Of a DNA stretch of 15,778 bases, positions 1-7,111 are shown one piece after another. The stretch comes from Candidatus Tharpella sp. (GTDB lineage: Bacteria > Desulfobacterota > Anaeroferrophillalia > Anaeroferrophillales > Tharpellaceae), in the NCBI GenBank assembly GCA_021163565.1, contig JAGGTT010000120.1, forward strand, positions 1 to 15,778. Reading direction: 5' to 3'. Under the pieces are notes generated by a model that was not told the DNA's origin, made no database searches, and worked only from the letters and a program-made list of their open reading frames with translations. Numbering within the stretch: the first letter of the stretch is position 1; every line of letters begins with the position of its first letter. The translations under genes and the position numbers were made by a program.

Positions 1-567
1 ACTGAAACCGCAGAGACCACTTCTCAAAAATCCGACTCCAGCAGTTTCAGCACGCTGCCGCTGTTTGTTGTTCTGTTTTGTCTGGCAGCATTCTGGTTCT
101 ATTATATCTCGGCGGTACCGATAAAGAAAGCGGCTGCCGTTCAGGTTGAACAGAGCCAGACGAAAATCCAGTATCTTGAAGCGCAGGTTAAAACTCTGCA
201 GGCACAAATAGGTGTTTTGCAGGCAAAGCTAGCCGCTTTATCGAGCCCGGCTCGTGAAATTAAAGTAAAAAAAGCCGTCGCAGTAAAGGCTCCGCCAAAA
301 GGCTCATCATTTGACAAGGCTCCGATTCCTTTCTGGCGGACAATGCAGCATCCTCACACTGGACAGCTGCAAAAATCGCAGCAGAAACGGGTTCCGGCGG
401 CAACTGCAAAGGCTGAAAATGTTGACTCTTTCAGTAAAGCCCCGGTACCGTTCTGGCGTAAAGCGGCGGTTGGAAACAAAGGCGTTCAGGCAGAGAAGGG
501 CGCGGATGTTAAGAAGAACCAAAGTTCTTCATTTGACAAGGCCCCGATTCCTTTCTGGCGGAAGTAA
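1..567 (+). CDS. Membrane-anchored coiled-coil protein with three FDKAPIPFWR-type repeats (3' part only)
   Basis: This reading frame is open from the first base, so the N-terminus lies outside the window; 188 residues are visible. I do not recognise the family. In order it shows a polar Ser/Thr-rich stretch (1-18), one hydrophobic, aromatic-rich helix (about 19-39) that should span the inner membrane, and a heptad segment with I56, L59, V63, L66, I70, L73, L77 and L80 in strict 3-4 spacing, which predicts a coiled coil and hence oligomerisation. A Lys/Ala/Pro-rich low-complexity tail follows, carrying three copies of F-[DS]-K-A-P-[IV]-P-F-W-R (103-113, 143-153, 177-187). The last copy is followed only by K188 and the TAA stop. 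Topology is unclear: KK just after the helix is weak evidence for a cytoplasmic tail. The repeats look like short binding motifs, but that is inference. A terminator follows at 607-641. Confidence 0.8.
   Translation, partial: TETAETTSQKSDSSSFSTLPLFVVLFCLAAFWFYYISAVPIKKAAAVQVEQSQTKIQYLEAQVKTLQAQIGVLQAKLAALSSPAREIKVKKAVAVKAPPKGSSFDKAPIPFWRTMQHPHTGQLQKSQQKRVPAATAKAENVDSFSKAPVPFWRKAAVGNKGVQAEKGADVKKNQSSSFDKAPIPFWRK
307..340 (+). repeat. FWR-motif repeat, copy 1
   Basis: This copy encodes SFDKAPIPFWR. The 34 bases match copy 3 (529-562) at 33 positions, the only difference being gct versus gcc at the Ala codon. Identity stops at both ends of this stretch. Such near-identity at silent positions suggests a fairly recent copying of the motif within the gene. 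Confidence 0.85.
427..460 (+). repeat. FWR-motif repeat, copy 2 (diverged)
   Basis: This copy encodes SFSKAPVPFWR, with two amino-acid changes (D to S and I to V) and several silent changes relative to copies 1 and 3. The peptide is therefore kept while the DNA has drifted, which suggests selection on the motif. It begins 120 bases after copy 1 and 102 bases before copy 3, so the motifs are not in a fixed-length tandem array. Confidence 0.8.
529..562 (+). repeat. FWR-motif repeat, copy 3 (C-terminal)
   Basis: This copy encodes SFDKAPIPFWR and is followed by one Lys codon and the stop at 565-567, so the motif forms the extreme C-terminus of the protein. It differs from copy 1 by one silent base. 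Confidence 0.85.
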
Positions 568-606
568 CATAATCGTCACTTAGAGAGAATAGTTGTTTGA
601 TGGTTC

Positions 607-641
607 AAAAAGGCAGCGGCTTAAACCGTTGCCTTTTTTTT
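607..641. terminator. Bidirectional intrinsic terminator
   Basis: A stem of aggcagcgg (611-619) and ccgttgcct (626-634, one G-U pair) closes a six-base loop. It is flanked by four A on the left and a run of eight T through 641 on the right. Read rightward it ends the gene that stops at 567; read leftward the A run becomes a U run, so it can also end the leftward unit whose last stop codon is at 652-654. Its position between convergent genes supports this double role. Confidence 0.85.
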
Positions 642-651
642 ATGGGGTATT

Positions 652-1494
652 CTAGTTGAAAAAATTGAGCAGTTCTTTTCGGAGACGGGTACTTTGTTCG
701 AGGTCAAAATTTATCTGATCAACCTCGGTCAGCGGAGCCAGGCGCATTAGTGAACTGGTGAGAAACGCGCCGTCACAATTTTTTAGATCATCTACGAGCA
801 GCGGCATCTCCTGACACTCGATACCAGTCTGTCGGGCTTTGCGCAGAATAAAGTCCCGAGTAGTTCCGGCGAGAATCCCGGCGTTAAGAGGTGGAGTAAG
901 AAGTGTTCTCTGCCGGATTAGAAAGAGATTGGAAAATGTACCTTCACAGAGTTCTCCATCCTGATTAAGAAAAATTCCTTCGTCAAATCCTGCTCTTACA
1001 GCTTCCTTCAGTCCGTAGCGGTTTTCCAGGTAGTTCAGGCTTTTAATGGCTAACAGAGGATTGCTGCGATTTTTTCGCCAGGGTAGAATCTGGGCCCGCA
1101 TTCCCCGCTGCCGCGCACCGATTTCATCGAGGTTAAGTTCTGCGACTCTGATTATCAGCGATGTCGATGCTTTGGGGGAGGAAATTTTGTGATCCAGGTT
1201 TCTGGCGCAGCAGATTAACTTGATTGAGGCCGTTTTGTGTAAAAGCTGGTTTTTTGTCAGAAGTTCGGTTGAGACGGCCGCTATCTGGTCGAAATCCGGC
1301 GGGATCTGCAAATTAAGTATCTTAAGGCCGGCTCGCATGCGCTCAATATGTTCCGGGAGCATGAAGATTATGCCGGTATCTGTGCGTATGGTCTCGAACA
1401 GTCCTTCGCCGAAAAGAAATCCTGGGTTTAACGGGGAAATGGCAGCCTCGTTTTCGAGAATTATAGCTCCGTTTATGTAGATGTATGCTTTCAT
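652..1494 (-). CDS. pabC: Class IV PLP aminotransferase, probably aminodeoxychorismate lyase
   Basis: This fold-type IV PLP enzyme most likely releases pyruvate from 4-amino-4-deoxychorismate to give 4-aminobenzoate for folate synthesis in the cytoplasm. In its 280 residues I see the early GFLFGEGLFETIR block (25-37), the PLP lysine in AIKSLNYLENR (K151), the cofactor-binding EGTFSNLFLI block (184-193), the GILAGTTRDFIL turn (206-217) and the TSSLMRLAPL segment (246-255). The length suits PabC. D-amino-acid and branched-chain aminotransferases share these motifs, and the KSLNYL sequence does not exclude them, so the substrate is less certain than the family. The ATG overlaps the recQ stop by four bases (ATGA), which suggests translational coupling. 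It is the last gene of its unit. No pabA or pabB is visible here. Confidence 0.85.
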   Translation of the reverse strand: MKAYIYINGAIILENEAAISPLNPGFLFGEGLFETIRTDTGIIFMLPEHIERMRAGLKILNLQIPPDFDQIAAVSTELLTKNQLLHKTASIKLICCARNLDHKISSPKASTSLIIRVAELNLDEIGARQRGMRAQILPWRKNRSNPLLAIKSLNYLENRYGLKEAVRAGFDEGIFLNQDGELCEGTFSNLFLIRQRTLLTPPLNAGILAGTTRDFILRKARQTGIECQEMPLLVDDLKNCDGAFLTSSLMRLAPLTEVDQINFDLEQSTRLRKELLNFFN

Positions 1495-3395
1495 CTCTTT
1501 CCGGACTCCTCCCTGCGGGCAGAAGTGCTACTGATCGCAGATCTTAATACCGGCGAGCAATTTTCACTAAGTTGATGTTCCCGGCAGAAGTGTTTGATTC
1601 GAGTGGTGAAGATATCACCGAAATCTTTCAGTTTCATTTCACCGACCCCTTTGACCAGGTTGAAGGTTTCGTGGTCTACCGGTCTCCGGCGGGCCATATC
1701 ATTAAGTGCTGCATCACTGAAGATCACATAGGAAGGGACTTTGCGGGTGCTGGCCAGGTCATGTCTTAATTTACGCAGATCTGAAAAGAGGGCAAACTCC
1801 TGGTCGGTCAATGAAGTTGCTTCTCTGACCTGAGTTTTAGCACTCAAATCAGTTTTAATTTTGGTCAAAGTCGGGATTATGTCACCTTGTAAAAGCTGAC
1901 GCCCGTTCGGAGTAACTTGGAGAATCTGGTACTCTCCCGCACGAGTCAGAAAGTCCTGACTTATGAGTTGATCAAGCCAGGTTTTAATCTGGTCGAGACT
2001 CTCTTTTTTCAGGATTCCCCAAGTTGAAAGCTGGTCATGCCGGTTGGCTATTATCCGCTGATCTTTTGACCCTTTAAGCACTTGGGCACTGTAGCTGATG
2101 CCGAAATTTTCGCCCTGGCGGAGAATGCTGGAGAGAATCTTCTGGCCGCAAATTAAAGGATCCTCTACTGCAACCATTTCGTTAAGGCAGATATCGCAGT
2201 GATTGCAAGGGATTTCTTTAAGGCTCTGACCGAAATAATTGACCAGAGTCTGATGCCGGCAATTTATTCCGTGGGCGTAGTCACTTATTGCCTTCAGTGA
2301 TCGGGCCGCACCGGTGAAAGCGTTTGCGTTGGCACCGGTGTTATTCTCAGTCAAGGTTTGATGCCAGCGTTTGAGATCAGCATTATTGTGGAAAAGCAGA
2401 CATTCAGCAGGCAGGCCATCACGTCCGGCGCGGCCGCTCTCCTGTTGATAATTTTCCAGGGCCTTGGGCATTCCGCTATGGATGACAAAACGGATGTTCG
2501 ATTTATCAACCCCCATTCCAAAAGCTATGGTCGCAACCATGATTCCCGATTCATGGTTGATAAAGGCCTCCTGGCTTTTTCCCCTTTCGCAATCGGCCAT
2601 GCCGGCATGGTAGGGCCAGACCGCCCGACTCGTTTCAATCAGGCGGGCAGTTATTTTTTCCACCTCCCGGCGGCTTTGACAGTAGATAATTCCTGATTCA
2701 TGATGATGGCGGCTTAAGACTTCCATGATCTGATCAAAATGGCGGGCACTCTTGCGTTCAACTCTATAGGTGAGATTGGGTCGGTCGAAGGAGCCAACCA
2801 GAAAAGTCGGCTTAATGAGTCCCAGCTGGATAGCTATATCTTTCTGGACTTCAGGGGTAGCAGTAGCGGTGTAAGCGTGAATTGAGCTGTCGGGAAAGTG
2901 GTTGTGTAGATTTTTCAATTGGCGGTAGTCAGGACGGAAATCATGACCCCATTGACTGATGCAGTGGGCCTCATCAATAGCTATAAAACTTATATCCAAG
3001 GTCTTTAAGAACCTTAAACTATTTTCCTGAGCCAGTTTTTCCGGTGAGATATAGAGCAGATTCAGTCGATTTTCCTGTAGTTGCAGGGTAACCTGAAGCT
3101 TTTTATCAGCGGTCATTGAACTGTTGATACTGGCAGCGGTTACACCGTTCAGGTTGAGACTGTCGACCTGGTCTTTCATTAGGGAGATTAAAGGTGAGAC
3201 CACAAGTGCCAGGCGGTTGCGGATTATGGCAGGAATTTGAAAGCAAACTGATTTGCCGCCGCCGGTAGGTAATACCAATAGAGAATCCCGGCCTTTGAGA
3301 ACCAGATCGATGGCTTCCTGCTGTAACGGGAGGAAGTTACTATGACCCCAGTACTGTTTCAGAACAGCCGCAGGGGTTGGGTGTGGATTAGTCAT
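1491..3395 (-). CDS. recQ: ATP-dependent DNA helicase RecQ
   Basis: RecQ is a superfamily 2, 3'-to-5' DNA helicase that acts in recombination repair and restart of stalled forks. All expected parts are present in 634 residues: Walker A PTGGGKS (43-49), the DEAH box (141-144) followed by the RecQ aromatic loop ISQWGHDFRPDYR (146-158), the TATATP motif (176-181), the arginine-finger motif QESGRAGRDG (318-327), zinc ligands C379, C397, C400 and C403, a winged-helix RQC region (about 410-510) and a C-terminal HRDC domain (about 531-608). A short polar tail follows. The length is normal for full bacterial RecQ. The gene starts with ATG 17 bases after the kinase stop and shares ATGA with the pabC-like gene, so the three are likely cotranscribed. 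I see no strong Shine-Dalgarno sequence in the 17-base gap. Confidence 0.97.
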   Translation of the reverse strand: MTNPHPTPAAVLKQYWGHSNFLPLQQEAIDLVLKGRDSLLVLPTGGGKSVCFQIPAIIRNRLALVVSPLISLMKDQVDSLNLNGVTAASINSSMTADKKLQVTLQLQENRLNLLYISPEKLAQENSLRFLKTLDISFIAIDEAHCISQWGHDFRPDYRQLKNLHNHFPDSSIHAYTATATPEVQKDIAIQLGLIKPTFLVGSFDRPNLTYRVERKSARHFDQIMEVLSRHHHESGIIYCQSRREVEKITARLIETSRAVWPYHAGMADCERGKSQEAFINHESGIMVATIAFGMGVDKSNIRFVIHSGMPKALENYQQESGRAGRDGLPAECLLFHNNADLKRWHQTLTENNTGANANAFTGAARSLKAISDYAHGINCRHQTLVNYFGQSLKEIPCNHCDICLNEMVAVEDPLICGQKILSSILRQGENFGISYSAQVLKGSKDQRIIANRHDQLSTWGILKKESLDQIKTWLDQLISQDFLTRAGEYQILQVTPNGRQLLQGDIIPTLTKIKTDLSAKTQVREATSLTDQEFALFSDLRKLRHDLASTRKVPSYVIFSDAALNDMARRRPVDHETFNLVKGVGEMKLKDFGDIFTTRIKHFCREHQLSENCSPVLRSAISSTSARREESGKR

Positions 3396-3412
3396 GGCTT
3401 GAGGTGTGACCC

Positions 3413-5710
3413 TTAAGCCATGGGCAGAAAAATCGAAAAAGTTGAGCCCCGGTTGAGGATGCTGTGGACTTCAATGGTGCCCTTATTGGCATCAATCAGA
3501 GTATGGGCAATTGAGAGTCCTAACCCGGTACCTTTGTTCGGACCTCTGGTCGTAAAGAAAGGGTCGAAAATCGTTGGCAGATGTTCAGGGGCAATGCCGC
3601 AGCCGGTATCACTGAAATCAATTTTTATCCGTCTCTGTTCCGGTTTGGCGGTGGCACTGATAGTGATAGATCCGCCTTCCGGCATTGCCAGCTGGGCGTT
3701 GATCAGGAGGTTGATGAAAATCTGGTCAAGCTGTTGCGGGTCGACCATCAGGTTTGGTAGATTGTCAGGAATGTTAATGGCAAATCCGATGTTTGCAAAT
3801 CCCTGGCGATGGTTCACGGCATCAATTGACTGCTCGATGATGCTTTGCAGAGAGATCGATTTTGTCTGAGCCATTTGCGGCCGGCCGTAGGCCAGCAGGT
3901 CTCTGGTGATGCGGGAGATCTTGTCGACCTTACCCAGCATGCTGTTGTAACGTTTGAGGTTGGTTTCATCTGTTTGGCCGTTTCTTTCGGCTTTTGCCCT
4001 TAAGATCTGTAATTGTCCAGAGATCACGGTCAGGGGATTATTGATTTCATGGGCGGCCCCGGCAGCCAGGCGTCCGACGGTAGCGAGTCGATGTGAGAGA
4101 AGCAGGTCGTGATACATCGCTTCACTCAGTCGGTTAAGTTCGGTGATCGATTCCGCCTGCCCTGAGAGTTTTTCACTCATTTGGTAGCGTTCAATCAGCT
4201 CGCTGATGCCGGAGGTAAAGCGCGAGAGTGCTTCCAGCAGTATGGTCTTGCTGACCCCGCATCGTTCGAGTTGCTGACAATCAATGAAAAGCTGACCATG
4301 AATTACCGGGTTTATGGTCAGCTGCTGGTTGCAGATGGGAACGATTAGAATAGAGGGATATTCCCTGAGCGGAGTAATCCGGCTGTTGCGCAGCAATGCC
4401 GTCGGTTTTTTCGTGATCAGGCGTTTCAATATAGCCATGATCCTGGTCTGCTTTGAAATCTTATCAGCTTCCCCGGATATCGGCAGTTCTTTACGGAGCT
4501 CTTTGGCGGAAAATTTTCTTTCGCCGAACCGGCCCAGCCAGGTGGTTGAACTGGTTTCGGTCGGGCCCAAACCGCAGAAGGTAAAATCCATCTGACTTCG
4601 GCTCAGGCGCAGAGTCTGAGTGATGATCTCATCAATCAGATCACTTCTTTTGGGTCGAGTTGCAATTCTTTGGTTAATTGCGGACAGTCCTTCCAACAAG
4701 CAGTTTTTTAATTCCAGTTCAGCGAGTGTCTTCTCCCTTTCGAGATTGAGCCGTCCCAGTTCCTTGTTGGCTCGATGAATCGCTGCGAAATAGAGTTCAT
4801 TATCGACCGGGTGCAGACAGTTACCGAATTCATGTAAACGGTTATCGACCGTGTGATAGATGTCGACCAGGGTTTCATGATCAAGCCGAAAAAAAGTTTT
4901 TAATGATTCAACTGTGTGGGCGTAAGGGGTTGAAGTCGAATAGTCGAGCTCGTGGTTGATAAAGTAGCTGGAGCCCAGATTATAGAGATTGCATATGGCA
5001 TCAGCCAGACGTACCAGCAGCGGCAGGGACGGAATCTCCTGCCGGGATTCCACCGGAGGTTGATGGTGGAGCCAGACTGCTTCGATTATTGGGGCGGGGA
5101 AATTCCAGGCTTCAGTCACCCATTTGCCGATGAGATGATGTGGGGCTCCCAGAATCTCTTTCTCCAACTCCAGTTGCGGCCACTGTGGCTGATCGTCAGC
5201 ACTAAACTCTTTCAGTCGGGCGATAAACTGTTTGAATTCACTTTCAAGGCGGTGATAAGCTATCAGCTTACCGATATCATGTAGCAGGCCGGCGACGAAA
5301 GCCTCTTCCGGTTTTGGATAGTTCAGTTTTCGAGCAAGAGCTTCACTCGTGTAGGCGCAGGCGACACAATGTTGCCAGAAAGCGGCCATCTCCTGCTCCC
5401 GCTTTTTGCCGGCGGGGCTGAAGGTGTCAAAAATAGTGACACTCAAGGCCAGATTGCGCACCTGATTCTTCCCTAAAAGAGAGATGGCGTGGCTGAGATC
5501 TTTGACTTCAGTGGTCAGGGCAAATGTCGGGGAGTTGATCAGCGTCAGAATCCGAGCCGAAAGTATCGGATCCTGTTTAATGAGATCAGCCATCTGGTGG
5601 AAGTCGGCCAGATCATCAAAACAGGTGTTGATAACCTGGCTGGCCAGTGCTGGTAACGGCGGGATATCTTCAAGGTTGCCGAGTCGCTCGATAATATCGT
5701 CGTTTTGCAA
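3413..5710 (-). CDS. HDOD-domain sensor histidine kinase
   Basis: This 765-residue soluble signalling protein has no membrane segment. Residues 1-290 form an HDOD domain with the HD-type motif GLLHDIGK (141-148; H144, D145). Next come a helical linker (about 300-350), a poorly conserved region of GAF-like size (about 350-500), a coiled coil, and a complete kinase core. The core has an H-box AAHEINNPL with H554, an N-box INLLINAQ (N667, N671), G1 DTGCGI (701-706), F-box DPFFTT (716-721) and G2 GTGLGLS (727-733). It should autophosphorylate H554; the signal and the response regulator are unknown, and none is encoded nearby. The start is TTG: no ATG, GTG or TTG lies between it and the upstream in-frame stop at 5759-5761, and the HDOD domain begins soon after. 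It heads the leftward unit. Confidence 0.9.
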   Translation of the reverse strand: MQNDDIIERLGNLEDIPPLPALASQVINTCFDDLADFHQMADLIKQDPILSARILTLINSPTFALTTEVKDLSHAISLLGKNQVRNLALSVTIFDTFSPAGKKREQEMAAFWQHCVACAYTSEALARKLNYPKPEEAFVAGLLHDIGKLIAYHRLESEFKQFIARLKEFSADDQPQWPQLELEKEILGAPHHLIGKWVTEAWNFPAPIIEAVWLHHQPPVESRQEIPSLPLLVRLADAICNLYNLGSSYFINHELDYSTSTPYAHTVESLKTFFRLDHETLVDIYHTVDNRLHEFGNCLHPVDNELYFAAIHRANKELGRLNLEREKTLAELELKNCLLEGLSAINQRIATRPKRSDLIDEIITQTLRLSRSQMDFTFCGLGPTETSSTTWLGRFGERKFSAKELRKELPISGEADKISKQTRIMAILKRLITKKPTALLRNSRITPLREYPSILIVPICNQQLTINPVIHGQLFIDCQQLERCGVSKTILLEALSRFTSGISELIERYQMSEKLSGQAESITELNRLSEAMYHDLLLSHRLATVGRLAAGAAHEINNPLTVISGQLQILRAKAERNGQTDETNLKRYNSMLGKVDKISRITRDLLAYGRPQMAQTKSISLQSIIEQSIDAVNHRQGFANIGFAINIPDNLPNLMVDPQQLDQIFINLLINAQLAMPEGGSITISATAKPEQRRIKIDFSDTGCGIAPEHLPTIFDPFFTTRGPNKGTGLGLSIAHTLIDANKGTIEVHSILNRGSTFSIFLPMA

Positions 5711-5781
5711 GGTTTGAAAAGTCTCTTGAATTAATGATTTGTGGTACTCTAATGATCCTTAAAACTAACTCATTAAACGCT

Positions 5782-5810
5782 GTTATAACAATTTGCTCGA
5801 ATAATATCAA
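5782..5810 (-). promoter_or_regulatory. Sigma70-type promoter of the HDOD kinase-recQ-pabC unit
   Basis: On the minus strand, TTGATA (5805-5810) is followed after exactly 17 bases by TATAAC (5782-5787). These match the sigma70 consensus at four and five of six positions. The site lies 72 bases upstream of the kinase start in an AT-rich part of the divergent gap, pointing the right way. Initiation would be expected near 5775. Confidence 0.65.
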
Positions 5811-5968
5811 GCTTATTGTAGTATATGAATTATGTCAGGAACCCGGTTTGCTTTAAGGTCTGAAAAAGTGTCTACTGAGACTGGTCCCTGCCAGTAAGCC
5901 GGTTTGCCTCTTGATAGATTAGGCCGGAGTGTGTTATTGAGTGTGAGTTTGCAGGAGGTGCTCAGTTT
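5811..5968. other. Rest of the divergent intergenic region
   Basis: This part of the gap holds no gene that I can support. It contains a short inverted repeat ACTGG/CCAGT (5880-5884 and 5891-5895, six-base loop) and a nine-base direct repeat ccggtttgc at 5833-5841 and 5899-5907, 66 bases apart. Either could be an operator, but neither resembles a site I know. I found no convincing rightward -35/-10 pair; ttgata at 5911-5916 has only ttattg at the right distance. Confidence 0.4.
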
Positions 5969-5995
5969 ATGATTGGCTATGAATCAGTTTTATAA
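5969..5995 (+). CDS. Possible 8-codon leader peptide with a strong ribosome-binding site
   Basis: AGGAGGT at 5953-5959 is the best Shine-Dalgarno sequence I noticed in the window. It sits about ten bases before ATG 5969, which opens a frame encoding MIGYESVL and ends at TAA 5993-5995. The stop lies 15 bases before the ATG of the DHH gene, and the two are in the same reading frame. It could be a leader ORF whose translation brings ribosomes to the downstream start, or the remnant of a longer N-terminus cut by a stop codon. The peptide has no run of one amino acid, so classic attenuation is not suggested. Confidence 0.4.
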   Translation: MIGYESVL

Positions 5996-6010
5996 AGAAA
6001 GAGTGTGTGG

Positions 6011-7111
6011 ATGATGGAAAATTGTAATGATGATATGATTGCCGACCTTGGTCAGCGTTTACTGGCGGCTTTGGACGGCAATCCTCGCCTGGTGATTTTG
6101 ACCCATAACAATCCTGATCCGGATGCCTTTGCTTCGGCTTGCGGTCTGGCGGCAGTGATCGGTACACTCGATCCTGAGTGCCGGGTTCAGATTGCTTACG
6201 GCGGAATTGTCGGACGTTCTGAAAATCGGAAAATGATGCAGTTTCTGCCTTACAAGGCTGTGCCGTTCGGACGGATTCGGGGGCGGGACAATGTCGCTTA
6301 CGCTCTGGTTGATACTCAGCCTCATGCCGGCAATAATATTTTACCGGAAGATAAAGTTCCGGCCATTGTGATTGACCATCACCCGCGGAAGAAGTCTACT
6401 CGTCCCCTCCTGCGCGAGACCCCTTTTGTTGATATCCGTACCGGATACGGTTCCTGTACGACCATTGTTACTGAATATATGCAGTGTCTCAAGGTGCCGA
6501 TTTCATCGGCACTGGCGACCGTGATGGTTTACGGCATAAGCTCTGAGACCCAGCATCTGGGCCGTGAGGCGAGTCAGCAGGACCGCCTCATCTATAATGA
6601 ACTGGTGCCCTTGGTTAATATGCGCTGGCTCTCACAGATCGAGTTCAGCCGGCGGCCCCGGGAACATTTCATCCATATTCGGACGGCGGTAGATAATGCT
6701 TTTTTCTATCGCCAGGTGATCGGGTCACGGCTCGGGCCAATTAAGAATCCCGACGTCGTGGCTGAAGTTGCTGATTTTCTGTTGCTGCACGAGAGGATGA
6801 GTTGGGCGATAGTGACTGCCTTTTACAAAGGCAATCTGATTATCTCGATCCGGGCCGCTGGTCATCGGGCCCGAGCTGGAAAAGTGGTAACGCAGCTGCT
6901 CGAGAAAAACGGCGGAACGGCCGGTGGTCATAATCAGGTGGCCGGTGGCCAGCTTGACTGTCAGGGTTTGAGTGTTGCTGAGATTGCTAAGCTTGATTTG
7001 AGTCTGATTATTGATTTCATAGGTAATGTGACCGGGGTCGAGAATGTCAAAACGATTAAACCGCTAGTTTCATCTAAGCTCAAAGACCCTTGGGTTGACG
7101 ATGTCGCGTGA
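6011..7111 (+). CDS. DHH/DHHA1-family phosphoesterase (NrnA-like)
   Basis: Proteins of this family are manganese-dependent phosphoesterases that act on nanoRNAs, pAp or short cyclic-dinucleotide products in the cytoplasm; the substrate here cannot be read from the sequence. Over 366 residues I see motif I THNNPDPDA (31-39, ligands H32, D36 and D38), motif II DTQP (D101), the DHH signature IDHHP (121-125) and the C-terminal DHHA1 glycine-rich motif GGHNQVAGG (305-313). There is no CBS or TrkA domain and no membrane segment. I chose ATG 6011 because a purine-rich aaagag at 5998-6003 lies seven bases upstream; GTG 6005 and ATG 6014 are also possible. The 3' end overlaps the LPS-kinase start by 11 bases, so the two are probably coupled. 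A mini-ORF with a far better ribosome site lies just upstream. Confidence 0.88.
   Translation: MMENCNDDMIADLGQRLLAALDGNPRLVILTHNNPDPDAFASACGLAAVIGTLDPECRVQIAYGGIVGRSENRKMMQFLPYKAVPFGRIRGRDNVAYALVDTQPHAGNNILPEDKVPAIVIDHHPRKKSTRPLLRETPFVDIRTGYGSCTTIVTEYMQCLKVPISSALATVMVYGISSETQHLGREASQQDRLIYNELVPLVNMRWLSQIEFSRRPREHFIHIRTAVDNAFFYRQVIGSRLGPIKNPDVVAEVADFLLLHERMSWAIVTAFYKGNLIISIRAAGHRARAGKVVTQLLEKNGGTAGGHNQVAGGQLDCQGLSVAEIAKLDLSLIIDFIGNVTGVENVKTIKPLVSSKLKDPWVDDVA

Noticed and set aside
311..583. Frame-shifted open frame over the repeat gene, also showing a repeated RPRFLSGG-like peptide
   Set aside because: The repetition is inherited from the DNA repeats of the real gene. Frame 1 has a sensible membrane helix, heptads and a conserved motif, whereas this frame shows nothing recognisable.
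2358..2696. 112-codon open frame antisense to recQ
   Set aside because: It lies wholly inside a full, well-conserved helicase gene and its product resembles nothing known.
3420..3869. 149-codon open frame antisense to the kinase core
   Set aside because: The opposite strand encodes all kinase motifs without a break; this frame is a shadow.
6005..6010. GTG 6005 as start of the DHH phosphoesterase
   Set aside because: ATG 6011 is two codons downstream and has better spacing (seven bases) to the purine-rich aaagag; GTG remains possible.
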